In this document: piece by piece, positions 23,959 through 33,547 of the stretch
Position numbering within the stretch: position 1 is the stretch's first letter
Layout: each line of letters starts with the position of its first letter
Origin: Olsenella intestinalis
Lineage (GTDB): Bacteria > Actinomycetota > Coriobacteriia > Coriobacteriales > Atopobiaceae
Direction of reading: 5' to 3'
Assembly (NCBI RefSeq): GCF_023276655.1
Contig: NZ_JALGRK010000002.1
Location: 890,433-954,432 of the forward strand
DNA length: 64,000 nucleotides
Position numbers and translations under genes: made by a program
The notes under the pieces: model-generated
The model's input: only the letters and a program-made list of their open reading frames with translations
Told to the model about the DNA's origin: nothing
The model's database searches: none

Positions 23959-25593
23959 TTAGCCCTCGAGCTTGGCGGTGGCGAACTCGCCCTTGTTCTG
24001 CGCGTCAAAGTAGAAGTTCTGGATGCGCGCGGAGCCGACCTTGTTGTGACCGTAGAACATGATGGGGATGATGGGCAGGTCGTTGCCGATCATCACGTTG
24101 ATGCGACGGTACTCGGCCTTGCGGGCCTCCTCGTCGACGATCTGGCGGGCGGCGTCGATGGCGGCGTCGACCTCCTCGTTCTTGTACGCGCTGTAGTTGT
24201 TGTCAGCGGTGCTGTAGAAGTTCGGGTAGAGGAAGTTGTCCATCGTGGGGTAGTCGGCGTTCCAGCCGAGGCGACCCACCTGGTAGTTGCCGTCGCCCAG
24301 GGCGGTGAGGTAGCTTGCCCACTCCATGGAGGCCTGCTTCACCTTGAGGCCGACGGCCTCGAGGTCGGCCTGGATGATGGACATGATGTCCTCGTGGCCG
24401 CCGCCGGAGTTGTAGGAGAGGGTGATCTCGGTGCCGGCAAGGCCGTTGTCGTCGACGATCTTCTTCGCGGCGTCCTTGTCGTACTTGCAGAACTCCCAAG
24501 CGTTGGAGGCGTTGTCGTCGATGATGGCCGGGAAGGCGCTGTTGGCGGCCTTGCGGCTGCCCTCGAAGAGGGTGTCGACGATGTTCTGGCGGTTGATCGC
24601 GAGCGACATCGCCTTGCGCAGGTTGAGGTCCTGCATGACGGGGTCCTTCATGTTGATGGCGAGGAAGTAGATGGACGCCTCGGCACCAGTCAGGGCCTGG
24701 GCACCCTTCGTGACGGTGTAGCCGTCCTTGGAGGTGCCGTACTTGTCGCTGATCTCCTTCAGGCGACCGGCGGGGATGTCGGTGAAGTCCATGTTGCCGG
24801 CCTCGAACTCACGGAAGGCGGTGTCCGGGTCCTTCTGGATGGAGAAGTTGATGCCGGCGAGGGTGGCCTTCTGGCCATAGTAGTCGTCGAAGCGGACGAC
24901 GTTGATGTACTGGCCGCTCTCCCACTTGCCATCCATCTTGAAGGGGCCGTTGCCGATCGGCGCGGTGAGGAACGACGCGGGGTCGTCGAGGGCCGCCTGC
25001 GGGACGGGAGCGAGCGCGGGGTGGGCGACGACGTAGGGGAAGTCAGCCATGGGGGCGGTCAGCTTCACCTTGAGGGTGTACTCGTCGGGGCAGGTGACGC
25101 CGGAGAGCTCCTTGGCGTTGCCCTCGGAGATGGCGTCGTAGCCCATGACGGGCGCGAGGTGGTAGGAGATCTTGGAGGGCGTGGTCATCTTGGGGTCGCA
25201 GATGCGCTCCCACGCACGCTTGAAGCTCTTGGCGTCGACGGTGTCGCCGTTGTGGAACTTGGCACCCTTGACCAGGTGGAAGGTCCACTCGGTCGCGTCG
25301 GCGTTGGCCTCCCAGGACTCGGCGGCCTTGGGGACGATCTCCTTCTTGTTCCAGTCGTAGTCGGTGAGGGCGTCGAACAGGATGTGCTCGACCTGGGTGC
25401 CCTCAGACTCCTGGGTGTTGTAGGGATCGATGGCGACGGGGTCATTGATGTAGAACTTCATGGTGCCACCGGCAGCGGCACCGGCGCCGGCACCGGCGTC
25501 CTTCTTTCCGCAGCCTGCGAGGGCAGCGAGCGCACTTGCGGCGAGGCTGCCCGCGACGAAGGTACGACGACCCATCATCAGCTTATCCGCCAT
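23959..25593 (-). CDS. oppA: oligopeptide-binding lipoprotein OppA
   Basis: The 544-residue extracellular binding protein of the importer (SBP family 5). The signal peptide has a twin-arginine start (GRRTFVAG, RR at 9-10) and a lipobox ALAGC with lipidated C28, followed by a Gly/Ala linker. Family text includes WTFHLVKGAKFHNGDTVDAK around residue 100 and LNLRKAMSLAINRQNIVDTL around 320. AGGAGG lies 6 bases before the ATG. It delivers peptides to OppBC. Export of a lipoprotein by the Tat route would be notable but is only suggested by the RR motif. Confidence 0.93.
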   Translation of the reverse strand: MADKLMMGRRTFVAGSLAASALAALAGCGKKDAGAGAGAAAGGTMKFYINDPVAIDPYNTQESEGTQVEHILFDALTDYDWNKKEIVPKAAESWEANADATEWTFHLVKGAKFHNGDTVDAKSFKRAWERICDPKMTTPSKISYHLAPVMGYDAISEGNAKELSGVTCPDEYTLKVKLTAPMADFPYVVAHPALAPVPQAALDDPASFLTAPIGNGPFKMDGKWESGQYINVVRFDDYYGQKATLAGINFSIQKDPDTAFREFEAGNMDFTDIPAGRLKEISDKYGTSKDGYTVTKGAQALTGAEASIYFLAINMKDPVMQDLNLRKAMSLAINRQNIVDTLFEGSRKAANSAFPAIIDDNASNAWEFCKYDKDAAKKIVDDNGLAGTEITLSYNSGGGHEDIMSIIQADLEAVGLKVKQASMEWASYLTALGDGNYQVGRLGWNADYPTMDNFLYPNFYSTADNNYSAYKNEEVDAAIDAARQIVDEEARKAEYRRINVMIGNDLPIIPIMFYGHNKVGSARIQNFYFDAQNKGEFATAKLEG

Positions 25594-25928
25594 TCTTTCC
25601 TCCTATGGTTGCTTCGGCGGGACACGTTGCCCCGCCACCGAAAAACACAGGGTAGACCCCCGCATTATTAGGAATGATTTTTGCGCAATATGCAGGGCTT
25701 TGCAAACCACGCGCCGTCCGTCGAATTGTCAGGCGCGTCCAGCAATAATTATGTTGCCGCAGGTACAACAATGGCTTTCGCCGACCGTGAACCCACCCTG
25801 AACCCCGATGCCCCACATGAGAGTTAACCGCCAGGAAACAGACCCCCTGGGAAGGCGACCGTGGCCCAGCCGCACGTCCGCCGTCGCGTCGGGGACGCGC
25901 GGGCGCGCCTCTCCCCCGCCGAAGCAAA
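25594..25928. other. oppA upstream region, no gene
   Basis: This stretch holds the oppA leader. On the minus strand a TAATAAT element lies about 75 bases before the oppA start, but I find no matching -35 box at proper spacing, so the promoter is unassigned. The open frames crossing this region have no protein character. Confidence 0.4.
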
Positions 25929-25958
25929 GAGGGGCCTCGCCTGAAGGCGAGGCCCCTC
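25925..25958 (-). terminator. terminator behind secG
   Basis: GAGGGGCCTCGCC-TTCA-GGCGAGGCCCCTC followed by TTTGC on the minus strand, 45 bases behind secG. Confidence 0.85.
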
Positions 25959-26003
25959 GAATATCCAATGTGTGCCCCCCGGCGAGGGCCATGCTCTTCT
26001 CGC

Positions 26004-26252
26004 CTAGATGACGCCCTGCGGGAAGGTGAGCGCCATGATGCAGACGCAGAGGCCGAAGACGACGGCCGTGATGACCGTGAGTCGGTCGAGGTTGCGCTCC
26101 CAGATGCCTGAGCCGGCGGTGGAGTTGTACATCGACGCGGCGATCATGTCGGAGACGCCGGTGCCCTTGCCCGAGTGCATGAGGATAAGGATGATGGTCA
26201 GGATCGCCGAGATGGCGAGGATGATCAGCAGAATGACGTTGAGCACACCCAC
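26004..26252 (-). CDS. secG: preprotein translocase subunit SecG
   Basis: An 82-residue small membrane protein of the Sec channel. Two hydrophobic helices (about residues 3-25 and 55-78) flank the conserved cytosolic loop HSGKGTGVSDM. It starts with GTG at 26252, 8 bases behind AAGGAG. As in many Gram-positives it closes the glycolytic gene group, here separated from gpmI by a terminator. Confidence 0.9.
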   Translation of the reverse strand: MGVLNVILLIILAISAILTIILILMHSGKGTGVSDMIAASMYNSTAGSGIWERNLDRLTVITAVVFGLCVCIMALTFPQGVI

Positions 26253-26267
26253 GAGCTACTCCTTTTA

Positions 26268-26299
26268 GAAAAAGGTCGGCGCCGCATGCGACGCCGACC
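26268..26299 (-). terminator. terminator between gpmI and secG
   Basis: GGTCGGCGTCGC pairs with GCGGCGCCGACC, followed by TTTTTCT on the minus strand. A smaller stem (TTCACAC/GTGTGAA) lies just upstream. Confidence 0.8.
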
Positions 26300-26349
26300 A
26301 TCAAGCTTCACACGACAGTGTGAAAGCATATCACACAACGAGCAGATGG

Positions 26350-27906
26350 CTACTGCTCAACCAGGACCCTCCCCGTCATCTCCTCAGGACGGTCGATGCC
26401 CATCATGGCAAGGATCGTGGGGGCGATGTCGGACAGGCGGCCGTCCTCGATGCCGGCAAGCTTCACGGGCTTGTCGTCGACGATGATCAGCGGCACGCGG
26501 TTGGTCGTGTGGGCCGTGAACGGCTTCTTCTCGCCGTCGACGACGTCATACATGTGGTCCGCGTTGCCGTGGTCGGCCGTGATGAGGGCGAAGCCGCCCT
26601 TGGCCAGGATCGCCGGGATGATCTTGGACAGGCCGTGGTCGACCGCCTCGACGGCCTTGACGGCGGCGTCGACGACGCCGGTGTGGCCGACCATGTCGCA
26701 GTTGGCGTAGTTGACCACGTAGAAGTCGGCCTCGTCGTTGGCGATTGCCTCGGCGAGCTTCTCGGTGACCTCGGGCTCGCTCATCTCGGGCTGCAGGTCG
26801 TAGGTCGCGACCTTGGGCGACGGGATGAGGACGCGCTCCTCGTTCTTCTTGGGCTCCTCGACGCCGCCGTTGAGGAAGAACGTCACGTGGGCGTACTTCT
26901 CGGTCTCGGCGGTGTGGAGCTGCTTGTAGCCACCGTCGGCGAGCACGTCGGCCAGGACGTGGGCCGGCACCGTCTTGGGGTACGCGACGTCGACGTCGAA
27001 GGTCGGGTCGTACTCGGTCATGGTGACGAACGAGGAGAGCTTGGGCCACTTCTCGCGAACGAAGCCGTCGAAGTCGGCGTCGGTCATGGCGCGGGTCATC
27101 TCGCGGGCGCGGTCGGGACGGAAGTTGAAGAAGATCACGGCGTCGCCGTCATCCACTCCACCGTCGTCGAGCACGAACGGCGTGACGAACTCGTCGCCGC
27201 GCGGGTCCTCCTTGTAGTAGTCGAGAAGGCCCTGCTCCGCGGTGGAGGCGCTGACGCCCTTGCCGAGCACGATGGCGTCGTAGGACTTCTGCTCCCTCTC
27301 CCAGCGGTTGTCGCGGTCCATGCCCCAGTAGCGGCCGGCGACGGTGCCGACCTTGGTGTCGTTGCCGTGCTCGGCGGACACCTTGGCGCAGAAGGCCTCG
27401 AGGTCGGCGAGGAAGCCGGCACCCGACTGGGTCGGGACGTCGCGGCCGTCGGTGAAGGCGTCGACGCGGACGCGCTTGACGCCGCGCTCAGCCGCCATCT
27501 CGAGAAGGGCCTCGCAGTGGCTCATCTCAGAGTGGACGCCGCCGTTGGAGATGAGGCCCATGACGTGGAGGGTGCCGCCGTTGGCGACGACGCCGTCCAT
27601 GGCCTTGGTGAGAACCTCGTTGGCCTTGAAGGAGCCGTCCTTGATCGCGTTGTTGATCAGCGAGAGCGACTGGTACACGATGCGGCCGGCACCGATGTTG
27701 AGGTGGCCGACCTCGGAGTTGCCCATCTGGCCGTCGGGAAGGCCGACGTCCTCGCCCGAGGCGCCGAGCGTGGTGGTCGCGTACTTCTCGGTCAGCGAGT
27801 CGAAGAAGGGCCTCTTGGCGAGCGAGACCGCGTTCTCGGGGCCGGCGGGCGCGAGGCCGCAGCCGTCCATGATGACGAGAAGAGCGGGGGTGCGAACGTC
27901 ACTCAT
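26350..27906 (-). CDS. gpmI: 2,3-bisphosphoglycerate-independent phosphoglycerate mutase
   Basis: This Mn-dependent enzyme interconverts 3- and 2-phosphoglycerate in glycolysis. The 518 residues are the full iPGM length. The catalytic Ser is in GQMGNSEVGHLNIGAGR (about residue 64). Further metal-binding blocks are LLVIMDGCGL at the start and ITADHGNADHMYD near residue 445. Text such as GRYWGMDRDNRWER and FFNFRPDRAREM is typical. The start overlaps the tpiA stop. Confidence 0.95.
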   Translation of the reverse strand: MSDVRTPALLVIMDGCGLAPAGPENAVSLAKRPFFDSLTEKYATTTLGASGEDVGLPDGQMGNSEVGHLNIGAGRIVYQSLSLINNAIKDGSFKANEVLTKAMDGVVANGGTLHVMGLISNGGVHSEMSHCEALLEMAAERGVKRVRVDAFTDGRDVPTQSGAGFLADLEAFCAKVSAEHGNDTKVGTVAGRYWGMDRDNRWEREQKSYDAIVLGKGVSASTAEQGLLDYYKEDPRGDEFVTPFVLDDGGVDDGDAVIFFNFRPDRAREMTRAMTDADFDGFVREKWPKLSSFVTMTEYDPTFDVDVAYPKTVPAHVLADVLADGGYKQLHTAETEKYAHVTFFLNGGVEEPKKNEERVLIPSPKVATYDLQPEMSEPEVTEKLAEAIANDEADFYVVNYANCDMVGHTGVVDAAVKAVEAVDHGLSKIIPAILAKGGFALITADHGNADHMYDVVDGEKKPFTAHTTNRVPLIIVDDKPVKLAGIEDGRLSDIAPTILAMMGIDRPEEMTGRVLVEQ

Positions 27907-28670
27907 TACATTGCCGCCTTAACCATCGCAGCGAACGAGTCGGCCTTGAGGGAGGCGCCACCGACGAGCGCACCGTCGACGTCCTCCTTCTCGAGGAAGC
28001 CGGCGACGTTCTCGGGCTTGGCGGAGCCGCCGTAGAGGACGCGGATGCCGTCAGCGGTCTCCTGGCCGAAGATCTCGGCGAGGGTCTTGCGGATGGCGCC
28101 GCAGACCTCCTGGGCGTCGTCGGCAGTGGCGGTCTTACCGGTGCCGATGGCCCAGATGGGCTCGTAGGCGATGACGTACTTGGAGGGATCAGAGATCTCG
28201 AGGCCCTCGGTGTCCTTCTTGATCTGGTCGACGACGAAGGAGACGTGCTCGCCGGCCTCGCGGACCTCGAGCGGCTCGCCGCAGCAGCTGATGGGGACGA
28301 TGTCGCGGGCCATCAGGGCCTTGGCCTTCTTGTTGATGTCCTCGTCGGTCTCGCCGAAGTAGCCGCGACGCTCGGAGTGGCCGATGATGCAGTAGGTCGC
28401 ACCGATGGCGTTGAGCATGCCGGGAGCGGTCTCGCCGGTGAAGGCGCCGGACTCCTCCCAGTAGACGTTCTGGGCGGAGAGGGCAAACGGTGCCTGCTCC
28501 TGCTCGATGACCTCGGCGACGCCCTTGAGGTCGACCGCGGGAGGCGCGACGACGACGTCGACGGAGCCGGTGCCGCCCTCGAGCTCGCGAGCGAGGCCCT
28601 GGGCGAGGACGACGCCCTCGCTGTAGGTCTTGTTCATCTTCCAGTTGCCAGCAATCATCCTGTTACGCAT
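27906..28670 (-). CDS. tpiA: triosephosphate isomerase
   Basis: It interconverts dihydroxyacetone phosphate and glyceraldehyde 3-phosphate. The 254 residues include the N-terminal GNWKMNKT (Asn/Lys active-site pair), the catalytic His in CIIGHSERRGYFGE, and the catalytic Glu in AYEPIWAIGTGKTA. The phosphate-binding GGSAKPENV is near the end. I chose the ATG at 28670, with GGAGG 8 bases upstream; the longer frame to 28730 is pgk sequence in another frame. It overlaps pgk by 8 bases. Confidence 0.95.
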   Translation of the reverse strand: MRNRMIAGNWKMNKTYSEGVVLAQGLARELEGGTGSVDVVVAPPAVDLKGVAEVIEQEQAPFALSAQNVYWEESGAFTGETAPGMLNAIGATYCIIGHSERRGYFGETDEDINKKAKALMARDIVPISCCGEPLEVREAGEHVSFVVDQIKKDTEGLEISDPSKYVIAYEPIWAIGTGKTATADDAQEVCGAIRKTLAEIFGQETADGIRVLYGGSAKPENVAGFLEKEDVDGALVGGASLKADSFAAMVKAAM

Positions 28671-29859
28671 CGAGAAGCGCCTCCACTCCGGGAAGGGCCT
28701 TGCCCTCGACGAGCTCCATGGAAGCGCCACCGCCGGTGGAGATCCAGCTCATCTTGTCAGCCAGGCCGAACTTGTTGATAGCAGCGACGGAGTCACCGCC
28801 GCCGATGATGGACGTGCAGTCGGAGTCGGCGACCGCGCGGGCGACGACCTCGGTTCCGTGCGCGAACGCGTCCTTCTCGAAGACGCCCATGGGGCCGTTC
28901 CAGAACACGGTCTTGGCGCCCTTGATGGCCTCGGCGTAGAGGGCCTCGGTCTTGGGGCCGATGTCCATGCCCATGCGATCCTCGGGGATCTGGTCAGAGG
29001 GGACGGTCTCGATGACGTTGTTCTCGGCGAAGTCGTCGGTCACGACGTTGTCGACGGGAAGCAGGATCTTGACGCCCTTGTCCTCGGCCTTCTTGAGCAT
29101 CTCGGCCGCGCGCTCGACCCAGTCCTCCTCCTTGAGGGAGGTGCCGACGGTCTTGTAGCCCTTGGCGAGGAAGAAGGTGTAGGCCATGCCGCCACCGATG
29201 ATGATGGTGTCAGCGGCGTCGATGAGGTGATCGAGGACGCCGATCTTGGAGGACACCTTGGAGCCGCCGACGATGGCGACGAAGGGACGCTCGGGCTCGG
29301 AGAAGATCGAGGTCAGGGTGTCGACCTCCTTCTCGAGCAGGAAGCCGGCGACAGCCGGGATGTGGGCGGCCGGGCCGACGACGGAGCCCTGGGCGCGGTG
29401 GGCCGTGCCGAAGGCGTCGAGGACGAAGATGTCGCCGTAGGAGGCGAGCTTCTTGGCGACCTCGGGGTCGTTCTTCTTCTCGGCCTTGAGGAAGCGGACG
29501 TTCTCGAGGACGAGGATGTCACCGGGCTTGACGGCGGCGACGGCCTCGGCGGCCTTGTCACCGTAGGTGTCGTCGACGAACTTCACCTCGTAGCCGGTGA
29601 GCTCGGCGAGCTTCTCGGCGGCGGGCTTGAGGGAGAGCTCGGGCTCGAAGCCGTCGCCCTTGGGGCGGCCGAGGTGGCTCATGAGGACGATGCCGGCACC
29701 GTGCTCCTTGAGGTACTTGATGGTGGGGATGGCAGCGCGGACGCGCGTGTCATCGGTGACGTTCTGGTTCTCGTCCAGGGGCACGTTGAAGTCGACGCGC
29801 ATGATGATGCGCTTGCCCTCGACGTCGACGTCACGAACGGTCTTCTTGGTAAAGGCCAT
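28663..29859 (-). CDS. pgk: phosphoglycerate kinase
   Basis: It makes ATP from 1,3-bisphosphoglycerate. The 398 residues show RVDFNVPLDENQNVTDDTRV at the start, SHLGRPKG, the hinge and GGSKVSSKIGVL, and the C-terminal GGGDSVAAINKFG. The start is preceded by GGAGAAACG. The gene lies 102 bases downstream of gap behind a strong hairpin and overlaps tpiA at its end, so pgk-tpiA-gpmI form one translation-coupled unit. Confidence 0.95.
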   Translation of the reverse strand: MAFTKKTVRDVDVEGKRIIMRVDFNVPLDENQNVTDDTRVRAAIPTIKYLKEHGAGIVLMSHLGRPKGDGFEPELSLKPAAEKLAELTGYEVKFVDDTYGDKAAEAVAAVKPGDILVLENVRFLKAEKKNDPEVAKKLASYGDIFVLDAFGTAHRAQGSVVGPAAHIPAVAGFLLEKEVDTLTSIFSEPERPFVAIVGGSKVSSKIGVLDHLIDAADTIIIGGGMAYTFFLAKGYKTVGTSLKEEDWVERAAEMLKKAEDKGVKILLPVDNVVTDDFAENNVIETVPSDQIPEDRMGMDIGPKTEALYAEAIKGAKTVFWNGPMGVFEKDAFAHGTEVVARAVADSDCTSIIGGGDSVAAINKFGLADKMSWISTGGGASMELVEGKALPGVEALLDA

Positions 29860-29889
29860 CGTTTCTCCTATCGATACGTGTGCTTACAG

Positions 29890-29936
29890 AAAAAGGGGCA
29901 CGGCCGCGGCCCTTGGACCGGCGACCGCACCCCTTA
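29890..29936 (-). terminator. terminator/attenuator between gap and pgk
   Basis: AGGGGTGCGG on the minus strand pairs with CCGTGCCCCT across a GC-rich arm, followed by TTTTTC. It would make gap RNA partly independent of pgk. Confidence 0.75.
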
Positions 29937-29961
29937 GGTTGCTCGAGGTTAGACGCGCAAC

Positions 29962-30987
29962 TTAGGCGACGAACTTCTCGAAGTACTTGATGGTGCGGAC
30001 CATCTGCGAGGTGTAGGAGTTCTCGTTGTCGTACCAGGAGGTAACCTGAACGAGGCTCTGGCCGTTGCCGAGGTCCTGGACCATGGTCTGGGTGGCGTCG
30101 AAGATGGAGCCGTGGGTCTCGCCGACGATGTCGTGGGAGACGATCTGGTCCTCGTTGTAGCCGAAGGTCTCGGGGATGGTCTCGGCGTAGGCCTTCATCG
30201 CAGCGTTGACCTCGTCGACGGTGACCTTCTTGTCAACGACGGCGTAGAGGTTGGTGAGGGAGCCGGTCGGCGTCGGAACGCGCTGGGCGGCACCGATGAG
30301 CTTGCCGTTGAGCTCGGGGAGAACCAGGCCGATGGCCTTGGCGGCACCGGTGGAGTTGGGGACGATGTTCTCGGCGCCGGCGCGGGAGCGACGGAAGTTG
30401 CCCTTGCGCTGGGGGCCGTCGAGGATCATCTGGTCGCCGGTGTAGGCGTGGATGGTGGTCATGATGCCGGAGACGATGGGGGCGAAGTCGTTCAGACCCT
30501 TGGCCATCGGGGCGAGGCAGTTGGTGGTGCAGGAGGCAGCGGAGATGATGTTGTCCTCAGCGGTCAGCTGCTCGTGGTTGACGTTGTAGACGATCGTGGG
30601 GAGGTCGTTGCCCGCGGGAGCGGAGATGACGACCTTCTTGGCGCCAGCGTTGACGTGGGCCTGAGCCTTGTCCTTGGAGGTGTAGAAGCCGGTGCACTCG
30701 AGGACGACGTCGACGCCGAGCTTGCCCCAAGGCAGGTTGTTGGCGTCCGCCTCCTTGTAGATGGTGATCTCCTTGCCATCAACGATGATGGAGTGATCGG
30801 TGGCGGAAACCTCGTGATCACGGGAGTAGTTGCCCTGAGTGGAGTCGTACTTCAGAAGGTAGGCGAGCATCTCCGGCGAGGTGAGGTCGTTGATCGCGAC
30901 GATCTCGGAGCCCTCGTGACCGAACATCTGACGGAAGGCCAGACGGCCGATGCGACCAAAGCCGTTAATAGCAACCTTAACTGCCAT
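29962..30987 (-). CDS. gap: glyceraldehyde-3-phosphate dehydrogenase
   Basis: This NAD-dependent glycolytic enzyme oxidises glyceraldehyde 3-phosphate. The 341 residues start [20 protein letters not shown] (Rossmann fold). The catalytic Cys is in [19 protein letters not shown], and the His and substrate block is near HAYTGDQ. I chose the ATG at 30987 because of a strong AAAGGAG 7 bases upstream; the frame to 31101 has no site. It heads the glycolytic group. Confidence 0.95.
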   Translation of the reverse strand: MAVKVAINGFGRIGRLAFRQMFGHEGSEIVAINDLTSPEMLAYLLKYDSTQGNYSRDHEVSATDHSIIVDGKEITIYKEADANNLPWGKLGVDVVLECTGFYTSKDKAQAHVNAGAKKVVISAPAGNDLPTIVYNVNHEQLTAEDNIISAASCTTNCLAPMAKGLNDFAPIVSGIMTTIHAYTGDQMILDGPQRKGNFRRSRAGAENIVPNSTGAAKAIGLVLPELNGKLIGAAQRVPTPTGSLTNLYAVVDKKVTVDEVNAAMKAYAETIPETFGYNEDQIVSHDIVGETHGSIFDATQTMVQDLGNGQSLVQVTSWYDNENSYTSQMVRTIKYFEKFVA

Positions 30988-31132
30988 GCTATCTCCTTTC
31001 ACGAGACCACTCGGGGCCCTTCCCCAAGCTGGCCTAGTAACAAGCACTTTTGCCATCTTACTAAAACTCGTGGACCAAGGGATGAATTCTGATGCATACA
31101 TCCCGAAAAAACACCCATTGCAAATAGATGAC

Positions 31133-31144
31133 TACGCATGCGTA
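31133..31144. promoter_or_regulatory. 12-bp palindrome upstream of gap
   Basis: TACGCATGCGTA is a perfect palindrome about 145 bases before the gap start. On the minus strand TTGCAA and TATGCA follow it about 19 bases apart, a possible weak promoter. It could be an operator for gap. Confidence 0.35.
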
Positions 31145-31197
31145 TTCATTTTCGGGCCTAAAGACGCAAGGGGGCATCGGCGGACGGCAGCCCACGT

Positions 31198-32163
31198 CTA
31201 GCGAGTGGCAGAGGTCGTGTCGTCTGCAGAGGCCGCGATCTTCTCGTCCACGAGGGACTGAAGCCTGAGGAAGCGGTGGTACATCGCGGACTTGGAGGCG
31301 GGAGGCGAGCAGCGCTGGCCGAGCGCGGCAAGGGAGACGTCGGGGTTGGCGCGGCGCAGGAGGCAGAACTCGCGCAGCGCCGGCGGCAGGGCGCGCAGGC
31401 CGATGAGGCGCTCGGCCTGGGCAATGAGCTGCACCTGGTCGGCGGCGGCGCCGGTGGAGCGCGCCTGGTTGGCAAGCTCGGCGTTGACGCGTCGGTTGAC
31501 GTCGTTCTTGAGCGACTTCATGTGGCGGACGTTCTTGACCGCGAGCGCGCAGCGGCGGGCGCCCATGGCCTTGAGCAGGCAGATGATGTCGTCGAAGCTC
31601 TTGACGTAGATGGCGTAGGCGCCGCGGCGGCGGTTGAGGCGGGCGGAGACGCCGAGGGCCGAGAAGAGCTCGACGAGGTCGTGGGCGAACTCCTCCCCCG
31701 AGACGGCGATCTCGAGGTGGAAGTCGCCGCGCGGGTCGGCGATGAACCCGCCGGCCATGAAGGCGCCGCGCACGAAGGCGCGCCGGCAGCAGTCGTTCTG
31801 GACGAGGTCGCGCGCCACGCCCGGAGCGAGGCCGCGGCCCGGGAGCAGGATGCCGAGGCGCTCGAGGTCGGCCTCGAGCTCGTCCTGCTCGGGCACCTCG
31901 ATGAGGTAGTTCCTCGTCTTGTGCAGATTGGAGTGGCGCACGGTGAGCGGGGTCTCGAGGTCGAACAGCTCGTGGGTGAGCTTGATCATGGTTCGCGCGA
32001 CCGCGCCGGTCTCGGTGGCGACGCGCACCGAGTAGCGCCCCGGTCCGTGGAAGGAGAGGGTGCCGCAGACGCGCGTGATGGCGGAGAGCTGCGCGTAGGC
32101 GCACAGATCGCAGTCACCCTCGACGCGCGAGAGCTCGTCTTTTACCTGGGCCGTGAAGGACAT
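31198..32163 (-). CDS. whiA: DNA-binding protein WhiA
   Basis: A 321-residue regulator with a degenerate LAGLIDADG homing-endonuclease fold followed by a helix-turn-helix. In Streptomyces it controls sporulation and division genes with WhiB. Visible blocks include RRAFVRGAFMAGGFIADPRGDFHLEI (LAGLIDADG-like) and a C-terminal HTH region (LREFCLLRRANPDVSLAALGQ). The start sits 2 bases from the rapZ stop, so it is co-translated. The gap operon follows downstream after 210 bases. Confidence 0.93.
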   Translation of the reverse strand: MSFTAQVKDELSRVEGDCDLCAYAQLSAITRVCGTLSFHGPGRYSVRVATETGAVARTMIKLTHELFDLETPLTVRHSNLHKTRNYLIEVPEQDELEADLERLGILLPGRGLAPGVARDLVQNDCCRRAFVRGAFMAGGFIADPRGDFHLEIAVSGEEFAHDLVELFSALGVSARLNRRRGAYAIYVKSFDDIICLLKAMGARRCALAVKNVRHMKSLKNDVNRRVNAELANQARSTGAAADQVQLIAQAERLIGLRALPPALREFCLLRRANPDVSLAALGQRCSPPASKSAMYHRFLRLQSLVDEKIAASADDTTSATR

Positions 32164-32164
32164 G

Positions 32165-33088
32165 TCACCTCGCAGACGCGCCGTGGGGCAGGTTGCGGTG
32201 CGAGAGCGTCACGTGGTAACCCTGCTTGGTGAGGTAGTCGGCCGTGACGTTGGCGATGGCGACGCTGCGGTGCTGGCCGCCCGTGCAGCCGACGGCGATC
32301 GAGAGCTGCGACTTGCCCTCGGCCACGTAGCCGGGCATCACGACGTCGAGGAGGTGGCGCCAGGCCTCGAGGAAGCGCTTCGTGACGTCGTTTCCGAGCA
32401 CGTAGGTCGCGACCTTCTCGTCGTTACCCGTGAGGGTGCGCATCTCAGGGTCGTAGAAGGGGTTGGGCAGGAAGCGCACGTCGATCATGAGGTCGGCCTC
32501 GGCGGGCATGCCGTGCTTGAAGCCGAACGAGAACACGTGGACGTCGAGCAGCTGCTGCTCGGTGAGCTCGGAGAAGCTACGGCGGATGCGCGAGCCGAGG
32601 GCGGCCGTGCGCATGTGGCTCGTGTCGAGCACGAGGTCGGCGCGCTCGCGGACGCCGGCGAGCTGCGCGCGCTCGCGGGCGATGGCGCTCTCGAGGGACT
32701 CGCCGGGGCCCGCGATGGGGTGACGGCGGCGCGTCTCCTTGTAGCGTCGCATGAGCACCTCGTCGGAGCAGTCGAGGAAGAGTACCTTGACCGTGAGCTC
32801 GTGCTGCTCGAGCTGGGCGAGGGCGTCGGTCAGCTCGTCGAAGAGGCCCTGGGCGCGCAGGTCGCAGGTGACGGCGAGGTGGCGTCCCACGCCGGTGTTG
32901 ATGCCCACGAGCGACGCCAGGTCGAGCACGAGGCGCGGGGGCAGGTTGTCGATGCAGTAGTAGCCCATGTCCTCGAAGACATGCATGGCCTGGGTGCGGC
33001 CAGACCCCGACATGCCCGTGATGATCACGATGTCGGGGACGCGGTCCGCCGCGGCGGCGGTGCGCATCTGTTCGTTCGCGTCAGCCAT
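32165..33088 (-). CDS. rapZ: RapZ/YvcJ-family nucleotide-binding protein
   Basis: A 307-residue P-loop protein that binds nucleotides and, in its C-terminal domain, RNA or metabolites in other bacteria. The Walker A-like motif is GMSGSGRTQA with Arg in place of the usual Lys, as I recall for other actinobacteria. FEDMGYYCIDNLPP and SFGFKHGMPAEADLMIDVRF, plus the C-terminal GCTGGQHRSV, are diagnostic. I chose the ATG at 33088 (GGGGAG upstream). It is directly followed by whiA with no yvcK between. Confidence 0.93.
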   Translation of the reverse strand: MADANEQMRTAAAADRVPDIVIITGMSGSGRTQAMHVFEDMGYYCIDNLPPRLVLDLASLVGINTGVGRHLAVTCDLRAQGLFDELTDALAQLEQHELTVKVLFLDCSDEVLMRRYKETRRRHPIAGPGESLESAIARERAQLAGVRERADLVLDTSHMRTAALGSRIRRSFSELTEQQLLDVHVFSFGFKHGMPAEADLMIDVRFLPNPFYDPEMRTLTGNDEKVATYVLGNDVTKRFLEAWRHLLDVVMPGYVAEGKSQLSIAVGCTGGQHRSVAIANVTADYLTKQGYHVTLSHRNLPHGASAR

Positions 33089-33096
33089 GCGCTCCC

Positions 33097-33447
33097 CTAG
33101 CAGAGCCTCGTGCCGTTGGGCACGCTCTTCTCGAGCGTCGCGATGACCGAGTCGATGCCGTCGTCGTAGCCGATGTCGAGCAGCATCCCCTCGCTCACCA
33201 TGCCGGCCATCTTGCGCGGGGCCATGTTGACGAGGAAGAGCGTCTGCATGCCCTCGATCTCCTTGGGGTTGGCGCGCTCCTCCTTCAGGCCGGTGAGGAT
33301 GGTGCGCTTGAAGTCGCCGAAGTCGACGGTGAGGGCGACGAGCTTCTTGGAGCCCTCGACGTCGTCGACGCGCTCGATGGTGCCGACGCGGATGTCGAGC
33401 TTGTCCCAGTCGTCGTAGGTGACGTTGTCCTTGACAGGTGCGCCCAT
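33097..33447 (-). CDS. OB-fold tRNA-binding domain protein (CsaA/MetG C-terminal-like)
   Basis: A 116-residue stand-alone tRNA-binding domain. The text KLDIRVGTIERVDDVEGSKK, LTVDFGDFKRTILTGL and FLVNMAPRKMAGMVSEGMLL matches the EMAP-II/Arc1p/CsaA OB fold. Its exact function is uncertain: CsaA-like proteins have been called export chaperones, while related domains deliver tRNA to synthetases. It lies between uvrC and rapZ, 8 bases upstream of rapZ. Confidence 0.8.
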   Translation of the reverse strand: MGAPVKDNVTYDDWDKLDIRVGTIERVDDVEGSKKLVALTVDFGDFKRTILTGLKEERANPKEIEGMQTLFLVNMAPRKMAGMVSEGMLLDIGYDDGIDSVIATLEKSVPNGTRLC

Positions 33448-33547
33448 GCAGACTCCCTCCGTCGTTTCTGCGGTCGGCCCGGGCGGGCGGCCCGGGGCTC
33501 ACCCCAAAGCTTACCCCACGCCCGCGGGCGGCGGGGTGGCTCACATG

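Noticed and set aside
32165-33088. RapZ with a dead Walker A motif
   Set aside because: The Lys-to-Arg change (GMSGSGRT) matches my recollection of other actinobacterial RapZ proteins, so it is probably lineage-normal.
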